Positions 17,053-26,537 of a stretch of 64,000 bases of DNA are shown in pieces. The notes under the pieces are model-generated. The model worked only from the letters and a program-made list of their open reading frames with translations. It did not search any database and was not told the origin of the DNA. Origin of the DNA: Desulfovibrio sp. UIB00 (lineage in GTDB: Bacteria; Desulfobacterota; Desulfovibrionia; Desulfovibrionales; Desulfovibrionaceae). The stretch lies in assembly GCF_022508225.1 (NCBI RefSeq), contig NZ_JAETXJ010000008.1:102558-166557 (forward strand), written 5' to 3'. The translations under genes were made by a program, and so were the position numbers. Each line of letters begins with the position of its first letter. The stretch's first letter is position 1.

Positions 17053-18261
17053 TTAGCGCAAGCCCACAAGCCATTGCAGCAGCGGGGGAGTTGTGGGCGG
17101 GCGGGGGGCTTGCCAGAAAGAGTCGCGCCCGCTGTCAGAAAAGCGCATCCGCTCCCGCAGCAGGCGTTGCGGAAATGCGGCCTTTGTGGATACGAGCGGC
17201 CCTGCGGTTGCGGCATTTTCCTGCACGGAATTTTCGTCAGGGGCATCCTGCTCGGCAGGCTGCGGTGCAGGAGTCAGCTCCGCCATATATTTAAAAGGAA
17301 TGTCCGCACTGGGGCGCATGCTCATGATTTTGCGCACAATGGCAAGGCTGCTGCCAAACCGCTGGTCGTGGATCATTACATAGGTGGGGGCCGGGGTGTT
17401 TGCTGGCTGCGTTGCCTGCGGATTATCGGCGGGCAGCATGTCGGTTGGCAGGGGGGCCACCACTGGCAGCAGGGTGAAATTCAAAAAAGCGTCAGCCACA
17501 ACAGACTGTCGCGTAAGGTCGCGGGCAAGGCTCTCGGGCAGGGCGGTGGCGGCACCTTCCGGGCCTTGAGGGGTGCCAAGGGCGTTCAAGCCCTGAGTGT
17601 ACACCGTGCCCCCGTTGGGTGTGGCTTCTGAATACAGGGCGCGCCAGAAAAAGGGCGAAAAGGCATCCGGCAGCACCACAATTTCCTGAGGCGCACGGCC
17701 TTCCGCCGTGAGTCGTTCGCGGATTTGCGCCGTATGCCATGCGTTGAGGCCTATGGAAATGCCGGGATAGACAAAGAGCCACGCCATTGCCACCAGCAGG
17801 AGCCCGCGCCGTGCGCGCCAGCGCCAGATGGCCCATAGCAGGGGCAGGGTGATCAGCAGGTCAATGATAAACACCGCGTTCAGCCGCACCCGTAGGTGCG
17901 AGAAGGGCACAAAGATCATGGTGCCGTATGTGGTGATGCAGTCCAGCCAGATGTGCAGCAAGACCATAGCCGTCATGAACAGCCATGTTTTTGCAAACCG
18001 CCAGTGACCGGGCGTTTGCGCCCTCCACAGCGAGCAGCCCACGAGCGCCAGCACCAGCCCCAGCAGCGGAGCAAAAAAAAGGGAATGCGTAATGCCCCGG
18101 TGCAATAGCAAAAATTGAAGGGGGGTGTTCGCCATGAGCACATCAACATCGGGGGAGGCGGCGGCCAGGGCGGCCAGAGGCACCGCCCAGCGGCTCGCGG
18201 GACGGTGGGGCATGGCGAGCATGACCACCGCGCCGCTTGCGGCGTGAGTTATTGGATCCAT
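17053..18261 (-). CDS. YdjM-type (DUF457) membrane metal-dependent hydrolase-like protein
   Basis: The 402-residue protein begins MDPITHAASGAVVM and carries the family His/Asp pattern: DPITHA, SPDVDVL, LLHRGITHS and LLHIWLDCITTYG. Four to five membrane helices fill the first ~190 residues; the rest is a soluble domain rich in Pro and Ala with no recognised motif. The family (LexA-regulated YdjM and relatives) is annotated as putative membrane hydrolase, but its substrate is not known. It starts 4 bp after the lipoprotein gene, so the two are probably one operon. Confidence 0.8.
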   Translation of the reverse strand: MDPITHAASGAVVMLAMPHRPASRWAVPLAALAAASPDVDVLMANTPLQFLLLHRGITHSLFFAPLLGLVLALVGCSLWRAQTPGHWRFAKTWLFMTAMVLLHIWLDCITTYGTMIFVPFSHLRVRLNAVFIIDLLITLPLLWAIWRWRARRGLLLVAMAWLFVYPGISIGLNAWHTAQIRERLTAEGRAPQEIVVLPDAFSPFFWRALYSEATPNGGTVYTQGLNALGTPQGPEGAATALPESLARDLTRQSVVADAFLNFTLLPVVAPLPTDMLPADNPQATQPANTPAPTYVMIHDQRFGSSLAIVRKIMSMRPSADIPFKYMAELTPAPQPAEQDAPDENSVQENAATAGPLVSTKAAFPQRLLRERMRFSDSGRDSFWQAPRPPTTPPLLQWLVGLR

Positions 18262-18265
18262 ATAG

Positions 18266-18610
18266 TTACTGCCTGAACGGGCTGCGCTGTTTGGGCACAG
18301 ACCTGTATTGCGGGTCTTCTGGGCTTACGTCCGTATCAAGACCGTTCATGCGGCGAAACTGCTGCATGCGCCACTGCTGCATGTTGGTCATGACATCGGG
18401 GCGGTTTTGATAATAGAGCATGCGCTGGGTGTTGTTCGACCCGTACACGGGGTAGCGCAACTGATCTTCCACGCTCACGCCCTGGGGCTGCGAATCGCTC
18501 TCGATGGAGGAACCCGCGCCGATGTCCTTGGGGCCGCAACCGCCCAGCCCGCCAACGGCGGCCAGCAGTAGTACAAAAAGGCAGGCAACGGACTTTCTGT
18601 TCATATCCAT
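18266..18610 (-). CDS. small lipoprotein, unknown function
   Basis: The ~114-residue protein has a signal peptide (MDMNRKSVACLFVLLLAAVGG) ending in a lipobox LGGC, so it is probably lipidated by Lgt, encoded nearby. The mature part is polar and Gln/Arg/Met-rich (QNRPDVMTNMQQWRMQQFRRMNGLD). No family is recognised. The start is uncertain: ATGs at 18610 and 18604 both fit, and neither has a clear ribosome-binding site; the open frame extends further upstream. It faces psd across about 280 bp of divergent upstream region. Confidence 0.7.
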   Translation of the reverse strand: MDMNRKSVACLFVLLLAAVGGLGGCGPKDIGAGSSIESDSQPQGVSVEDQLRYPVYGSNNTQRMLYYQNRPDVMTNMQQWRMQQFRRMNGLDTDVSPEDPQYRSVPKQRSPFRQ

Positions 18611-18889
18611 AGTATAGCTGTGTCGCAAAAACTCTGCAACAGGGGCTGAGGCACGCTTCCTGCGGGCAAATCCTGGATTCTGGGGCTGAGCGCTGACCGT
18701 GAAGGCATATCGGCCGCTACGACGTGATCGTGATGCTCCTCCGCCCGCGCGCATCCTTGCGGCACGGCATCCACCTGTGGGCTTGCCTTGCAGAAAAACG
18801 CAGGGTATGTAGCATGTTCAACACTTGCCCTTTTTTATTCAAGCGTTGTCCGGCGTTGGCTGGCTGCGCCAATTCATACAGGAGTCGCC

Positions 18890-19531
18890 ATGCGTGCACC
18901 CAATAGCGGCATCACCCCCGAAGGTTGGCCTTGTATCGGCCTTACCGCGCTCAGCGCGTTGGTTTTTGCCTGCATGGGCTGGTGGCTTCTGGCCGTGATT
19001 TTTCTGGCCCTTTGCTGGTTCAGCATGCACTTTTTCCGCGATCCCGAGCGGGTGGTGCCACAGGGCGAGGGGCTTGCCGTAAGCCCTGCGGACGGCAAGG
19101 TTATCCGCATTGAGGAGCGCCCCGACCCCTTCACCGATGAACCCAAGCTGTGCATCAGCATTTTTATGAACGTGTTCAGCGTGCACGTGAACCGCGCGCC
19201 CGTAGCGGGAATAGTTGAAGGCATCCGCTATTTCCCCGGCGCGTTTGTCAATGCCGCTTTTGACAAGGCCTCCACGCACAACGAGCGCTGCGCCTACAGC
19301 ATGCGCGATGCGGACGGCAACCCCTGGACCATGGTGCAGATTGCCGGGCTTATCGCCCGCCGTATTGTCTGCCGCGTTGACGAAGGCGACGCCCTTGCAC
19401 GTGGGGAGCGCTACGGCATGATCCGCTTTGGTTCGCGAGTTGACCTTTACCTTCCTCAGGGATATGTTGCGGCCACGCGCATCGGCGAACAGGTCTTCGC
19501 CGGGCAGAGCGTGGTGGCCAGAGCGAAGTAG
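18890..19531 (+). CDS. psd: phosphatidylserine decarboxylase
   Basis: The 213-residue protein belongs to the short Psd class. After two N-terminal hydrophobic segments come [38 protein letters not shown] and the C-terminal RFGSRVDLY, where self-cleavage before the serine (about residue 182) makes the pyruvoyl group. It converts phosphatidylserine to phosphatidylethanolamine. The ATG at 18890 follows AGGAG; an upstream in-frame start is rejected. It is followed by pssA, the preceding step of the same pathway. Confidence 0.95.
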   Translation: MRAPNSGITPEGWPCIGLTALSALVFACMGWWLLAVIFLALCWFSMHFFRDPERVVPQGEGLAVSPADGKVIRIEERPDPFTDEPKLCISIFMNVFSVHVNRAPVAGIVEGIRYFPGAFVNAAFDKASTHNERCAYSMRDADGNPWTMVQIAGLIARRIVCRVDEGDALARGERYGMIRFGSRVDLYLPQGYVAATRIGEQVFAGQSVVARAK

Positions 19532-19604
19532 CCTGGCCGAAAAACGCGCCCAATGCCACGCTCAAAAGCCGACAGACCGGCACTTAGTTTAGTAAAGATG
19601 GTGA

Positions 19605-20369
19605 ATGATGGCCCCGGAAGTTAAAAAGCCGCGCAAAGGAGTATACCTCCTGCCGAACATGATCACGACGTTGAGCATGTTTCTCGGCTTTTTGTCTATG
19701 GTCTGGGCCGTGCAGGGACGTTTTGAGTCGGCCTGCTTCGCCATCCTGCTCTCTGCCGTCATGGACGGCCTGGACGGCAAGGTTGCCCGCCTCACCAATA
19801 CTGCCAGCGAGTTCGGCGTTCAGTACGATTCGCTTTCCGATCTTGTGGCCTTTGGCATTGCCCCAGCCATGCTCATGTGGCAGTGGGAGCTTTCGGCCCT
19901 TGGACGTATGGGGCTTGCCGCCGCCTTCATTTACGCTGCCTGCGGCGCTTTGCGTCTTGCTCGCTTCAATGTGAGCACCGCTGCTGTGGGCAAGCGCTTT
20001 TTCATCGGTCTGCCCATTCCTGCGGGCGGCTGCACTGTTGTTACCTTTGTTTTTTGCGCCGCGCATTTCCCTGCTATCATGGCTTCGGCCCTGCCCTACA
20101 TGACCCTTTTTCTTGCCATTGGCGTTGGGGTTTTGATGGTCAGCAAGGTGCGCTATTTTTCCTTTAAGGAATACGATTTCCTGCGCGCCCATCCCATCCG
20201 CAGCATGCTTTTCTTCCTGCTTGTGCTCGGAACGGTCATTTCCTTTCCGCGCGTCATGGGATTTGTGCTTTGCGCCGTCTACATCATTGGCGGCGTTGTC
20301 TACACCTTCGTCATCCTTCCCCGCCGCAATCGTCAGCTACTACGCGCCCTATCGCCCCAGAGCGATTGA
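19605..20369 (+). CDS. pssA: CDP-diacylglycerol-serine O-phosphatidyltransferase
   Basis: The 254-residue membrane protein carries the CDP-alcohol phosphatidyltransferase signature DGKVARLTNTASEFGVQYDSLSD near residues 50-72, i.e. DGxxAR-x8-GxxxDxxxD. About seven membrane helices follow. PssA makes phosphatidylserine, which Psd upstream then decarboxylates. The gene lies 73 bp after psd in the same direction. The tandem ATG ATG start has only a weak ribosome-binding site. Confidence 0.94.
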   Translation: MMAPEVKKPRKGVYLLPNMITTLSMFLGFLSMVWAVQGRFESACFAILLSAVMDGLDGKVARLTNTASEFGVQYDSLSDLVAFGIAPAMLMWQWELSALGRMGLAAAFIYAACGALRLARFNVSTAAVGKRFFIGLPIPAGGCTVVTFVFCAAHFPAIMASALPYMTLFLAIGVGVLMVSKVRYFSFKEYDFLRAHPIRSMLFFLLVLGTVISFPRVMGFVLCAVYIIGGVVYTFVILPRRNRQLLRALSPQSD

Positions 20370-20484
20370 GGTTGCGTAACGGTTGCCGCCCCCTAAGGGC
20401 GGAAACGCTCCCCTGGACAGCCGCCCTTTACGGTGGCCGTTATGCAAGATATAGCCATCTTTGTCAGAACCAGAGGAGTTTGTC

Positions 20485-22032
20485 ATGAACAACCGCGTCT
20501 ATTTTTTCGATACCACCTTGCGCGATGGCGAGCAGTCGCCCGGCGCCACCATGAACTTGCAGGAAAAGCTGCGTGTAGCCCACCAGCTTGAAGTGCTCGG
20601 CGTGGACATTATGGAAGCGGGCTTTCCCGCCTCCAGCCCCGGCGATTTCGAGTCAGTGCAGCGCATTGCCTCACAGGCTGGCGACATTCAGGTGGCGGGC
20701 CTTGCCCGTTGCGTCCCCAATGACATTGATCGTTGCTGGGAAGCCGTCAAAGTGGCTAAAAATCCCCGCATCCATGTCTTTTTGTCCACCTCTCCCCTGC
20801 ACATGAAGCACAAGCTGCGCAAAGATCCCGAGGACGTTCTTAAGATGATCGTCGAGGGCGTCAAACGCTGCGCCACATATACCAGCAACGTGGAATTTTC
20901 CCTCGAGGATTTTTCGCGTACCGAAGGCGATTTTGCCTGCCGCGTGGTCGAGGCCGCCATTAAGGCCGGGGCCAGCACCATCAATTTGCCCGATACCGTG
21001 GGCTATGCCGAGCCGCAGGAATACGCCGCGCTGCTTGACCACGTCATCAAAAACACGCCCAACAGCGACAAGGCCATCTTCAGCGTGCACTGCCACAACG
21101 ACCTCGGCCTTGCCGTGGCCAACACGCTTGCCGCCTTCCGCGTTGGCGTGCGCCAGGCAGAGGTTACGCTGTGCGGTATCGGCGAGCGCGCCGGTAACGC
21201 CGCCCTTGAAGAAGTGGTCATGAATCTGCGTGTGCGCCACGACTATTACCAGCTTGAGCACAACATCGTCACCGAGCAGCTTTATCCTTCGTGCCGCCTG
21301 CTTTCCATGACCATCGGCCAGCCCATTGCCAACAACAAGGCTATTGTGGGTGCCAACGCCTTTGCGCACGAGTCGGGCATCCATCAGGACGGCATGCTCA
21401 AGAACCGCGAAACTTACGAAATCATGACGCCTCAGTCTGTGGGCCGCACCGAGAGCAATCTTGTGATTGGCAAGCACTCTGGCCGCAACGCCGTGCGCAA
21501 CAAGTTTGAGAGCATGGGCTACAAGCTGGACGATGAGCAGCTCAACCTCGTGTTTGAAGCTGTGAAGCAGCTGGCTGACCGCAAGAAAACCCTGCACGAC
21601 GATGACCTCATGGCTCTTGTACAGGAAGAAGTCTACCGCATGCCCGATCTTTTCCGCCTGCGCCATGTGAGCGTGCAGAGCTCCGATGCGGGCGGCGTGC
21701 CGCCCACGGCTGCCGTCATCATGGACATTAAGGGGATTGAGAGCAGCGGCGCTGGTTTTGGCGTTGGCCCTGTGGACGCCCTGTTCAACGTGATCGCCGA
21801 CATGGTGGGTCGCCAGCCCGAGCTTGAGCAGTACGCCATCAACGCCATCACCGGCGGCACCGATGCCCAGGGCGAAGTGACCGTGCGCCTGCGCGAGGGT
21901 GAAGTGAGCGCCGTGGGACGCGGTACCCATCCGGATATTTTTGTTGCCAGTGCACGTGCGTACGTCAACGCCCTTAACCACCTGTTCAAGAAGGAGCAGG
22001 AAGGGCCGAGGCTGCACTGCCAGCACGATTAA
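20485..22032 (+). CDS. leuA: 2-isopropylmalate synthase
   Basis: The 515-residue protein opens [23 protein letters not shown], the LeuA signature, and has the [16 protein letters not shown] metal site, the [16 protein letters not shown] segment and [13 protein letters not shown]. The C-terminal regulatory domain, with [14 protein letters not shown], is intact, so leucine feedback is expected. It condenses acetyl-CoA with 2-oxoisovalerate. GAGGAG lies before the ATG at 20485. The 115-bp upstream gap holds a CCGCCC/GGGCGG hairpin without a T-run and no leucine-rich leader peptide that I can see. Confidence 0.97.
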   Translation: MNNRVYFFDTTLRDGEQSPGATMNLQEKLRVAHQLEVLGVDIMEAGFPASSPGDFESVQRIASQAGDIQVAGLARCVPNDIDRCWEAVKVAKNPRIHVFLSTSPLHMKHKLRKDPEDVLKMIVEGVKRCATYTSNVEFSLEDFSRTEGDFACRVVEAAIKAGASTINLPDTVGYAEPQEYAALLDHVIKNTPNSDKAIFSVHCHNDLGLAVANTLAAFRVGVRQAEVTLCGIGERAGNAALEEVVMNLRVRHDYYQLEHNIVTEQLYPSCRLLSMTIGQPIANNKAIVGANAFAHESGIHQDGMLKNRETYEIMTPQSVGRTESNLVIGKHSGRNAVRNKFESMGYKLDDEQLNLVFEAVKQLADRKKTLHDDDLMALVQEEVYRMPDLFRLRHVSVQSSDAGGVPPTAAVIMDIKGIESSGAGFGVGPVDALFNVIADMVGRQPELEQYAINAITGGTDAQGEVTVRLREGEVSAVGRGTHPDIFVASARAYVNALNHLFKKEQEGPRLHCQHD

Positions 22033-22231
22033 TGGCTGTTCCTCTGGTCTGAGCGGGTCTGACCGCCCCTCCCTGGGGCGGCTGACCTGTGGAGCCAAGG
22101 TGCACCCTCGCCGTGCAGGTAAAGCCTGTGCGAATTACATAAAAAACAGGCGCTCGGTTTTTGCCGCGCCTTACGAAACACCGTATTCGCCGCGCCCCCC
22201 CTCGGTGGAGCCAGGATGAAAGGAGTAGATC

Positions 22232-23494
22232 ATGCCACAGACGCTTGCGCAAAAAATTTTGCAAGCCCACACAGACGAAGTTGTGGAACAGGACGGCCAG
22301 ATTGTTCAGTGCCGCGTGTCGCTGGTGCTCGCCAACGATATCACCGGGCCGCTGGCCATCAAATCTTTCAAGGGAATGGGCGCGGAAAAGGTTTTTGACA
22401 AAGACAAGATCGCTCTGGTCATGGATCACTTTACGCCGCAAAAAGATATTGATTCCGCCAATCAGGTCATGGTGACGCGCAAGTTCGCCGAAGAACAGAA
22501 CATCACCCACTATTACGAAGGCGGCGACTGCGGCGTGGAGCACACCCTGCTGCCCGAGCAGGGACTTGTGGGCCCCGGCGATGTGGTCATTGGCGCAGAC
22601 AGCCACACCTGCACCTACGGCGGCATCGGCGCTTTTGCCACGGGTATGGGCTCTACTGATATCGCCGCCGCAATGGCGCTGGGCGAAACATGGTTCAAGG
22701 TGCCTTCCACCATCCGCGTGAACATCAACGGTCAGATGCCCAAGTGGCTGCGCGGCAAAGATCTGATGCTCATGCTCATCGGCGCCATCGGCGTGGACGG
22801 CGCTCTCTACAAGGCCCTGGAATTCGGCGGCTCTGTGGTGGACGATCTTTCTGTTGAAGGCCGCCTGTGCATGGCAAACATGGCTATTGAAGCTGGCGGC
22901 AAGGTGGGCCTGTTTGCCGTGGACGCCAAAACGCGCACCTACTGTGCGGAGCACAAGCGCCCCGGCCTGACGCAGGATCTGGCCGCAGACCCCGGCGCGG
23001 TTTACGAGCGCGTAGTCAATATTGACGTGACCGGCAAGGAGCCTGTGGTGGCCTGCCCGCACCTGCCCTCCAACGTCAAGCCTGTTTCCGAGGTGCGTGA
23101 TACGCCCATCCAGCAGGTGGTTATCGGTTCCTGCACCAATGGCCGCATCAGCGACATGCGTGACGCCGCCGAAGTGCTGCGGGGCCGCAAGGTTGCCAAG
23201 CACCTGCGCTGTATTGTGCTGCCCTCCACGCCCACGGTATGGAAGCAGTGCCTCAAGGAAGGCCTCATCGAAACCTTCATGGAATCCGGCTGCGTGGTCG
23301 GCCCCTGCACATGCGGCCCCTGCCTTGGCGGTCACATGGGCATTCTGGGCGATGGAGAACGCGCCGTGGCCACCACCAACCGTAACTTCAAGGGCCGTAT
23401 GGGCAGCTTGAGTTCCGAGGTTTATCTGGCAAGCCCCATCGTGGCAGCCGCTTCGGCCATTGCGGGTTGCGTGGCCGGGCCTGATCAGCTGTAG
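22232..23494 (+). CDS. leuC: 3-isopropylmalate dehydratase large subunit
   Basis: The 420-residue aconitase-type protein has MPQTLAQKILQAH at the start, GADSHTCTYGGIGAFATGMGSTD, IGSCTNGRISDMR and CTCGPCLGGHMG, which supply the [4Fe-4S] cysteines. With LeuD it isomerises 2-isopropylmalate to 3-isopropylmalate. It lies 199 bp after leuA. The length and sequence place it in the prokaryotic LeuC2/HacA-like class rather than the ~470-residue E. coli type. Confidence 0.96.
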   Translation: MPQTLAQKILQAHTDEVVEQDGQIVQCRVSLVLANDITGPLAIKSFKGMGAEKVFDKDKIALVMDHFTPQKDIDSANQVMVTRKFAEEQNITHYYEGGDCGVEHTLLPEQGLVGPGDVVIGADSHTCTYGGIGAFATGMGSTDIAAAMALGETWFKVPSTIRVNINGQMPKWLRGKDLMLMLIGAIGVDGALYKALEFGGSVVDDLSVEGRLCMANMAIEAGGKVGLFAVDAKTRTYCAEHKRPGLTQDLAADPGAVYERVVNIDVTGKEPVVACPHLPSNVKPVSEVRDTPIQQVVIGSCTNGRISDMRDAAEVLRGRKVAKHLRCIVLPSTPTVWKQCLKEGLIETFMESGCVVGPCTCGPCLGGHMGILGDGERAVATTNRNFKGRMGSLSSEVYLASPIVAAASAIAGCVAGPDQL

Positions 23495-23563
23495 GCAGCA
23501 CACATCAGCACCTGTCTGTGCCACGGCCCACCGCGCCCGGCGCAGAGAAAGAAGGACAGCCTC

Positions 23564-24055
23564 ATGAATTACAAAGGTAAGGCTCACAAAGTGGGCGAAC
23601 ACATTGATACGGACGCCATCATTCCCGCGCGTTTTCTGGTTACCACCGATTCCAAAAAGCTGGGTGAAAACTGCATGTCCGGCCTTGAACCCGATTGGGT
23701 CAAGCGCGTGACCCCCGGTGACATCATGGTTGCGGGCCGTAACTTCGGTTGCGGCTCTTCCCGTGAACACGCGCCCATAGCCATTCTTGGCGCGGGCATG
23801 CACGTGGTGATCGGACACAGCTTTGCGCGCATTTTTTACCGCAACTCCTTCAATATGGGCCTTCTGCTCATGGAAGTGGGCGATGACGTGGACAAGATCA
23901 ATGACGGCGACGAGCTGGAAATCGACGCCGCCACCGGCATTATCCGCGATCTGACCAACGGCACGCAGATAACCTGCCCGCCGCTGCCCAAGTCCATGGC
24001 TGCCATCCTGAATAAGGGTGGGTTGGTTGGCTATGTCAAGGAACGCTTGGCCTAA
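23564..24055 (+). CDS. leuD: 3-isopropylmalate dehydratase small subunit
   Basis: The 163-residue protein shows [12 protein letters not shown], the [18 protein letters not shown] substrate-binding loop and [14 protein letters not shown], all typical of the aconitase swivel domain. It partners LeuC, encoded 69 bp upstream. AAGAAGGA precedes the ATG. A 315-bp non-coding gap with repeat elements follows before leuB. Confidence 0.96.
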   Translation: MNYKGKAHKVGEHIDTDAIIPARFLVTTDSKKLGENCMSGLEPDWVKRVTPGDIMVAGRNFGCGSSREHAPIAILGAGMHVVIGHSFARIFYRNSFNMGLLLMEVGDDVDKINDGDELEIDAATGIIRDLTNGTQITCPPLPKSMAAILNKGGLVGYVKERLA

Positions 24056-24083
24056 ATTGGCCTTTTGCCCTCTGGCTGCGTTA

Positions 24084-24146
24084 GATAATCCTTTTTACTC
24101 CGGTCGAGTACCATGAGAGTACACTCCCTGCGTAAAAGGATTATCT
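24084..24146. repeat. intergenic repeat element A with 13-bp perfect arms
   Basis: The arms AGATAATCCTTTT (24084-24096) and AAAAGGATTATCT (24134-24146) are exactly complementary and enclose a core CTCCGGTCGAGTACCATGAG... up to CTCCCTG (24098-24130). The core reappears, diverged, at 24220-24251. The element lies in the leuD-leuB gap and could form a long hairpin in the transcript. Confidence 0.6.
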
Positions 24147-24219
24147 GCCTTGCCTGAGAACAAAAATCCAATTTTTACAGGATATTTTTGGTCAGAACTG
24201 CGTCAAAACGGGCTTTTGC

Positions 24220-24251
24220 CTCCAGTCAAATACCGTAAGAGTATATTCCTG
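24220..24251. repeat. intergenic repeat element B, second diverged copy of the core
   Basis: The core here runs CTCCAGTCAAATACCGTAAG through AGTATATTCCTG and aligns with the core of element A along its whole length, with scattered transitions and one length difference. Its flanks pair only weakly (TTGCC / GGCAA). With element A it accounts for much of the 24056-24370 gap, which contains no gene. Confidence 0.55.
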
Positions 24252-24370
24252 TCGGCAATCCCCTTTTTTCCTTGTTCTGGCGCAAAAATCTTCATGTAAA
24301 AAAGAGCTGGTAGTCGGCTAATTATAAGAAAATGAGCATCAACAGAAAGAATTGAGTTCAAGGATATTTT

Positions 24371-25444
24371 ATGAAAAAGACCATCTGCCTCTTGCCGGGT
24401 GACGGCATCGGCCCGGAGATTCTGGCCGAAGGTGTTAAGGTTCTCAAGGCCGCCGCTGAAAAGTTTGGCCACGAATTTGTTTTCGACACCGCGCACATCG
24501 GCGGTTCCGCCATTGATGCGGCTGGCGACCCCCTGCCGGAAGAAACCGTGCGCAAGTGCCGCAATGCCGACGCCGTATTTCTGGCGGCTGTGGGCGGCCC
24601 CAAGTGGGACGCCCTCGCGCCCGAAAAACGGCCGGAAAAAGGCCTGCTGCGCATCCGCAAAGAGCTTGAGCTTTTTGCAAACCTGCGTCCGGCCATGCTG
24701 TTGCCCGAACTGGCCGGCGCGTGCCTGTTGCGCGCCGACATCGCCGCCAAGGGCCTTGACCTCGTGGTTGTGCGCGAACTGACCGGCGACATCTATTTTG
24801 GCGAACCGCGCGGGCAGGAAATGCGCGATGGCCTGCGCACCGGCTACAACACCATGGTGTACAACGAGGAAGAAATCCGCCGCATTGCCACGGTGGCCTT
24901 TGAAACGGCACGTAAACGCCGCAACAAGGTCTGCTCTGTGGAAAAGAGCAACGTGCTGGAAACCTCGCGCCTGTGGAAGGAAGTGGTCATTGAAACCCAT
25001 CGCCAATACGCCGATGTGGAACTGACTCACATGTACGTGGACAATGCCGCCATGCAGCTTGTGCGCGATCCTTCGCAGTTTGACGTGATCCTCACGGGTA
25101 ATATTTTTGGCGATATTCTGTCTGACGAAGCCTCGGTCATCACCGGCTCGCTGGGCATGCTGCCTTCGGCCTCCATGGGCGCTTCCGGCCCCGGCCTGTT
25201 TGAACCCATCCATGGCTCCGCTCCCGACATCGCGGGGCAGAACAAGGCCAACCCCCTTGCCACCATCCTTTCCGGGGCCATGATGCTGCGCCTTGGCTTT
25301 GATATGGGCAAGGAAGCCGATGCCATCGAGGCGGCAGTGCGCAAGGCCTTGGCTGATGGTTTCCGCACTGGCGACATTATGGAACCCGGCAAAACTCTGC
25401 TGGGTTGCAAAGAGATGGGCGACAAGGTTGTGGAGCGGCTGTAG
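24371..25444 (+). CDS. leuB: 3-isopropylmalate dehydrogenase
   Basis: The 357-residue protein has [11 protein letters not shown], the VGGPKWD loop, the [10 protein letters not shown] region with the substrate arginines, [16 protein letters not shown], and [25 protein letters not shown], which carries the metal aspartates. It oxidises and decarboxylates 3-isopropylmalate using NAD+. It completes the leuACDB order. AAGGATA precedes the ATG at 24371. Confidence 0.97.
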   Translation: MKKTICLLPGDGIGPEILAEGVKVLKAAAEKFGHEFVFDTAHIGGSAIDAAGDPLPEETVRKCRNADAVFLAAVGGPKWDALAPEKRPEKGLLRIRKELELFANLRPAMLLPELAGACLLRADIAAKGLDLVVVRELTGDIYFGEPRGQEMRDGLRTGYNTMVYNEEEIRRIATVAFETARKRRNKVCSVEKSNVLETSRLWKEVVIETHRQYADVELTHMYVDNAAMQLVRDPSQFDVILTGNIFGDILSDEASVITGSLGMLPSASMGASGPGLFEPIHGSAPDIAGQNKANPLATILSGAMMLRLGFDMGKEADAIEAAVRKALADGFRTGDIMEPGKTLLGCKEMGDKVVERL

Positions 25445-25464
25445 CCGCTGCTCCGAACCATTTC

Positions 25465-25502
25465 AAAAGGCCGTCCGCATCATCGGGCGGCCTTTTGTTT
25501 TA
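25465..25502. terminator. bidirectional terminator between leuB and the EamA gene
   Basis: AAAAGGCCGTCCG pairs with CGGGCGGCCTTTT around CATCAT with one internal mismatch. T-rich sequence follows on the plus strand and, by symmetry, on the minus strand. The two genes converge here. Confidence 0.8.
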
Positions 25503-26393
25503 TGCGTGTTTGTGGCGCTGAAAAAAGGCTGTTATCTGTTTGCCCAGCATGACCAGTACAACCGATGCGGCAATAAAGGCCACCCCTGCGACCAGCGACA
25601 TGCTGAACGGCTCGCTGAATACCAGAATACCCACCACCACGGCGGTTACAGGCTCCATAACGCCAAGGATGGATGTCAGCGTGGAGCCGATGCGCTGTAC
25701 TGCAAGAATGAGGGTGAGGTTTGAAATAACGGCTGTCACCACTGCCAGCAATGTTGCGAGCAGCAGTTCCCACCATGAGTGCAGGGGCTGGAACGAGTCT
25801 GACAACAGGGCGTTGGCCCCGGAAATAACCGCCCCAAAGGCCAGCACGTAAAAAGTCATCACAAGACCGCTCATGTTGGGAATGCGCGCGGCATAAATGG
25901 TTGTGATGTATACGGCGTTGCACAGTGCGGAAAGCAGAAGCAGGGCCACGGCCAGCAAGCTTGCCCCGCCCATGTCGCCGTCACTTCCGCCGCAGAGCAG
26001 ATACACGCCAGCAATTGCCAGCAGGATGGATAGGGCCGTGATCCACGAGAAGCGCTCGTGATAAAACACAATCATAATCAGCATGACCATGACGGGATAG
26101 GTAAATTGCAGCGTTGCCACAACACCGCTCGGCATGTGCTTGAATCCCCAAAAAAAGAGCAGGGCCGCCATTGTGTACATGGAACTCATGGCGGCAAGCT
26201 TGCACAGATCAATGCCGCGCGCGCTGAATCTTTCGCCGCGTACGGCAAGCACTATGCCCAGCACCACTGTGGCAATGGCAAAGCGATAGAACAGGGCGGA
26301 AGGCCCTGAAACGCCGCCATGCATCAGCGGTAGTGTAAACAGCGGGATAAGGCCAAAGGCCGCAGAAGAAAGAATACTGTAAAAAAAGCCCAT
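25500..26393 (-). CDS. DMT superfamily transporter (EamA)
   Basis: The ~297-residue protein has ten predicted membrane helices in two EamA halves, with conserved features such as GLIPLFTLPL at the start of the first half and FSEPFSMSLVAGVAFIAASVVL near the end. It is a drug/metabolite transporter; the substrate cannot be predicted. The ATG at 26393 has AAGGA upstream and begins MGFFYSILSSAAFGLIP; an in-frame extension to 26465 covers a terminator and is rejected. It is convergent with leuB. Confidence 0.88.
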   Translation of the reverse strand: MGFFYSILSSAAFGLIPLFTLPLMHGGVSGPSALFYRFAIATVVLGIVLAVRGERFSARGIDLCKLAAMSSMYTMAALLFFWGFKHMPSGVVATLQFTYPVMVMLIMIVFYHERFSWITALSILLAIAGVYLLCGGSDGDMGGASLLAVALLLLSALCNAVYITTIYAARIPNMSGLVMTFYVLAFGAVISGANALLSDSFQPLHSWWELLLATLLAVVTAVISNLTLILAVQRIGSTLTSILGVMEPVTAVVVGILVFSEPFSMSLVAGVAFIAASVVLVMLGKQITAFFQRHKHA

Positions 26394-26470
26394 GACATCC
26401 TTCTTGGTGGGGAACAACAAACAGATTCCATACCGGGGAAGCGACAGTGTGGCAAGCTTGCGCACGGCAT

Positions 26471-26503
26471 AAAAAAACGTCCCCGGTACAAACCGGGGAC
26501 GTT
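26471..26503 (-). terminator. terminator of rlpA
   Basis: On the minus strand AACGTCCCCGGT pairs with ACCGGGGACGTT around TTGT, and TTTTT follows. It lies 35 bases past the rlpA stop codon. Confidence 0.88.
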
Positions 26504-26537
26504 GTCGCGCGTGTGCAGCGCGGAAGGTATCGCGCTG

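Noticed and set aside
20671..22098. A 475-codon minus-strand ORF
   Set aside because: It is antisense to leuA and contains no domain.
21986..23818. A 610-codon minus-strand ORF
   Set aside because: It is antisense to leuC and leuD.
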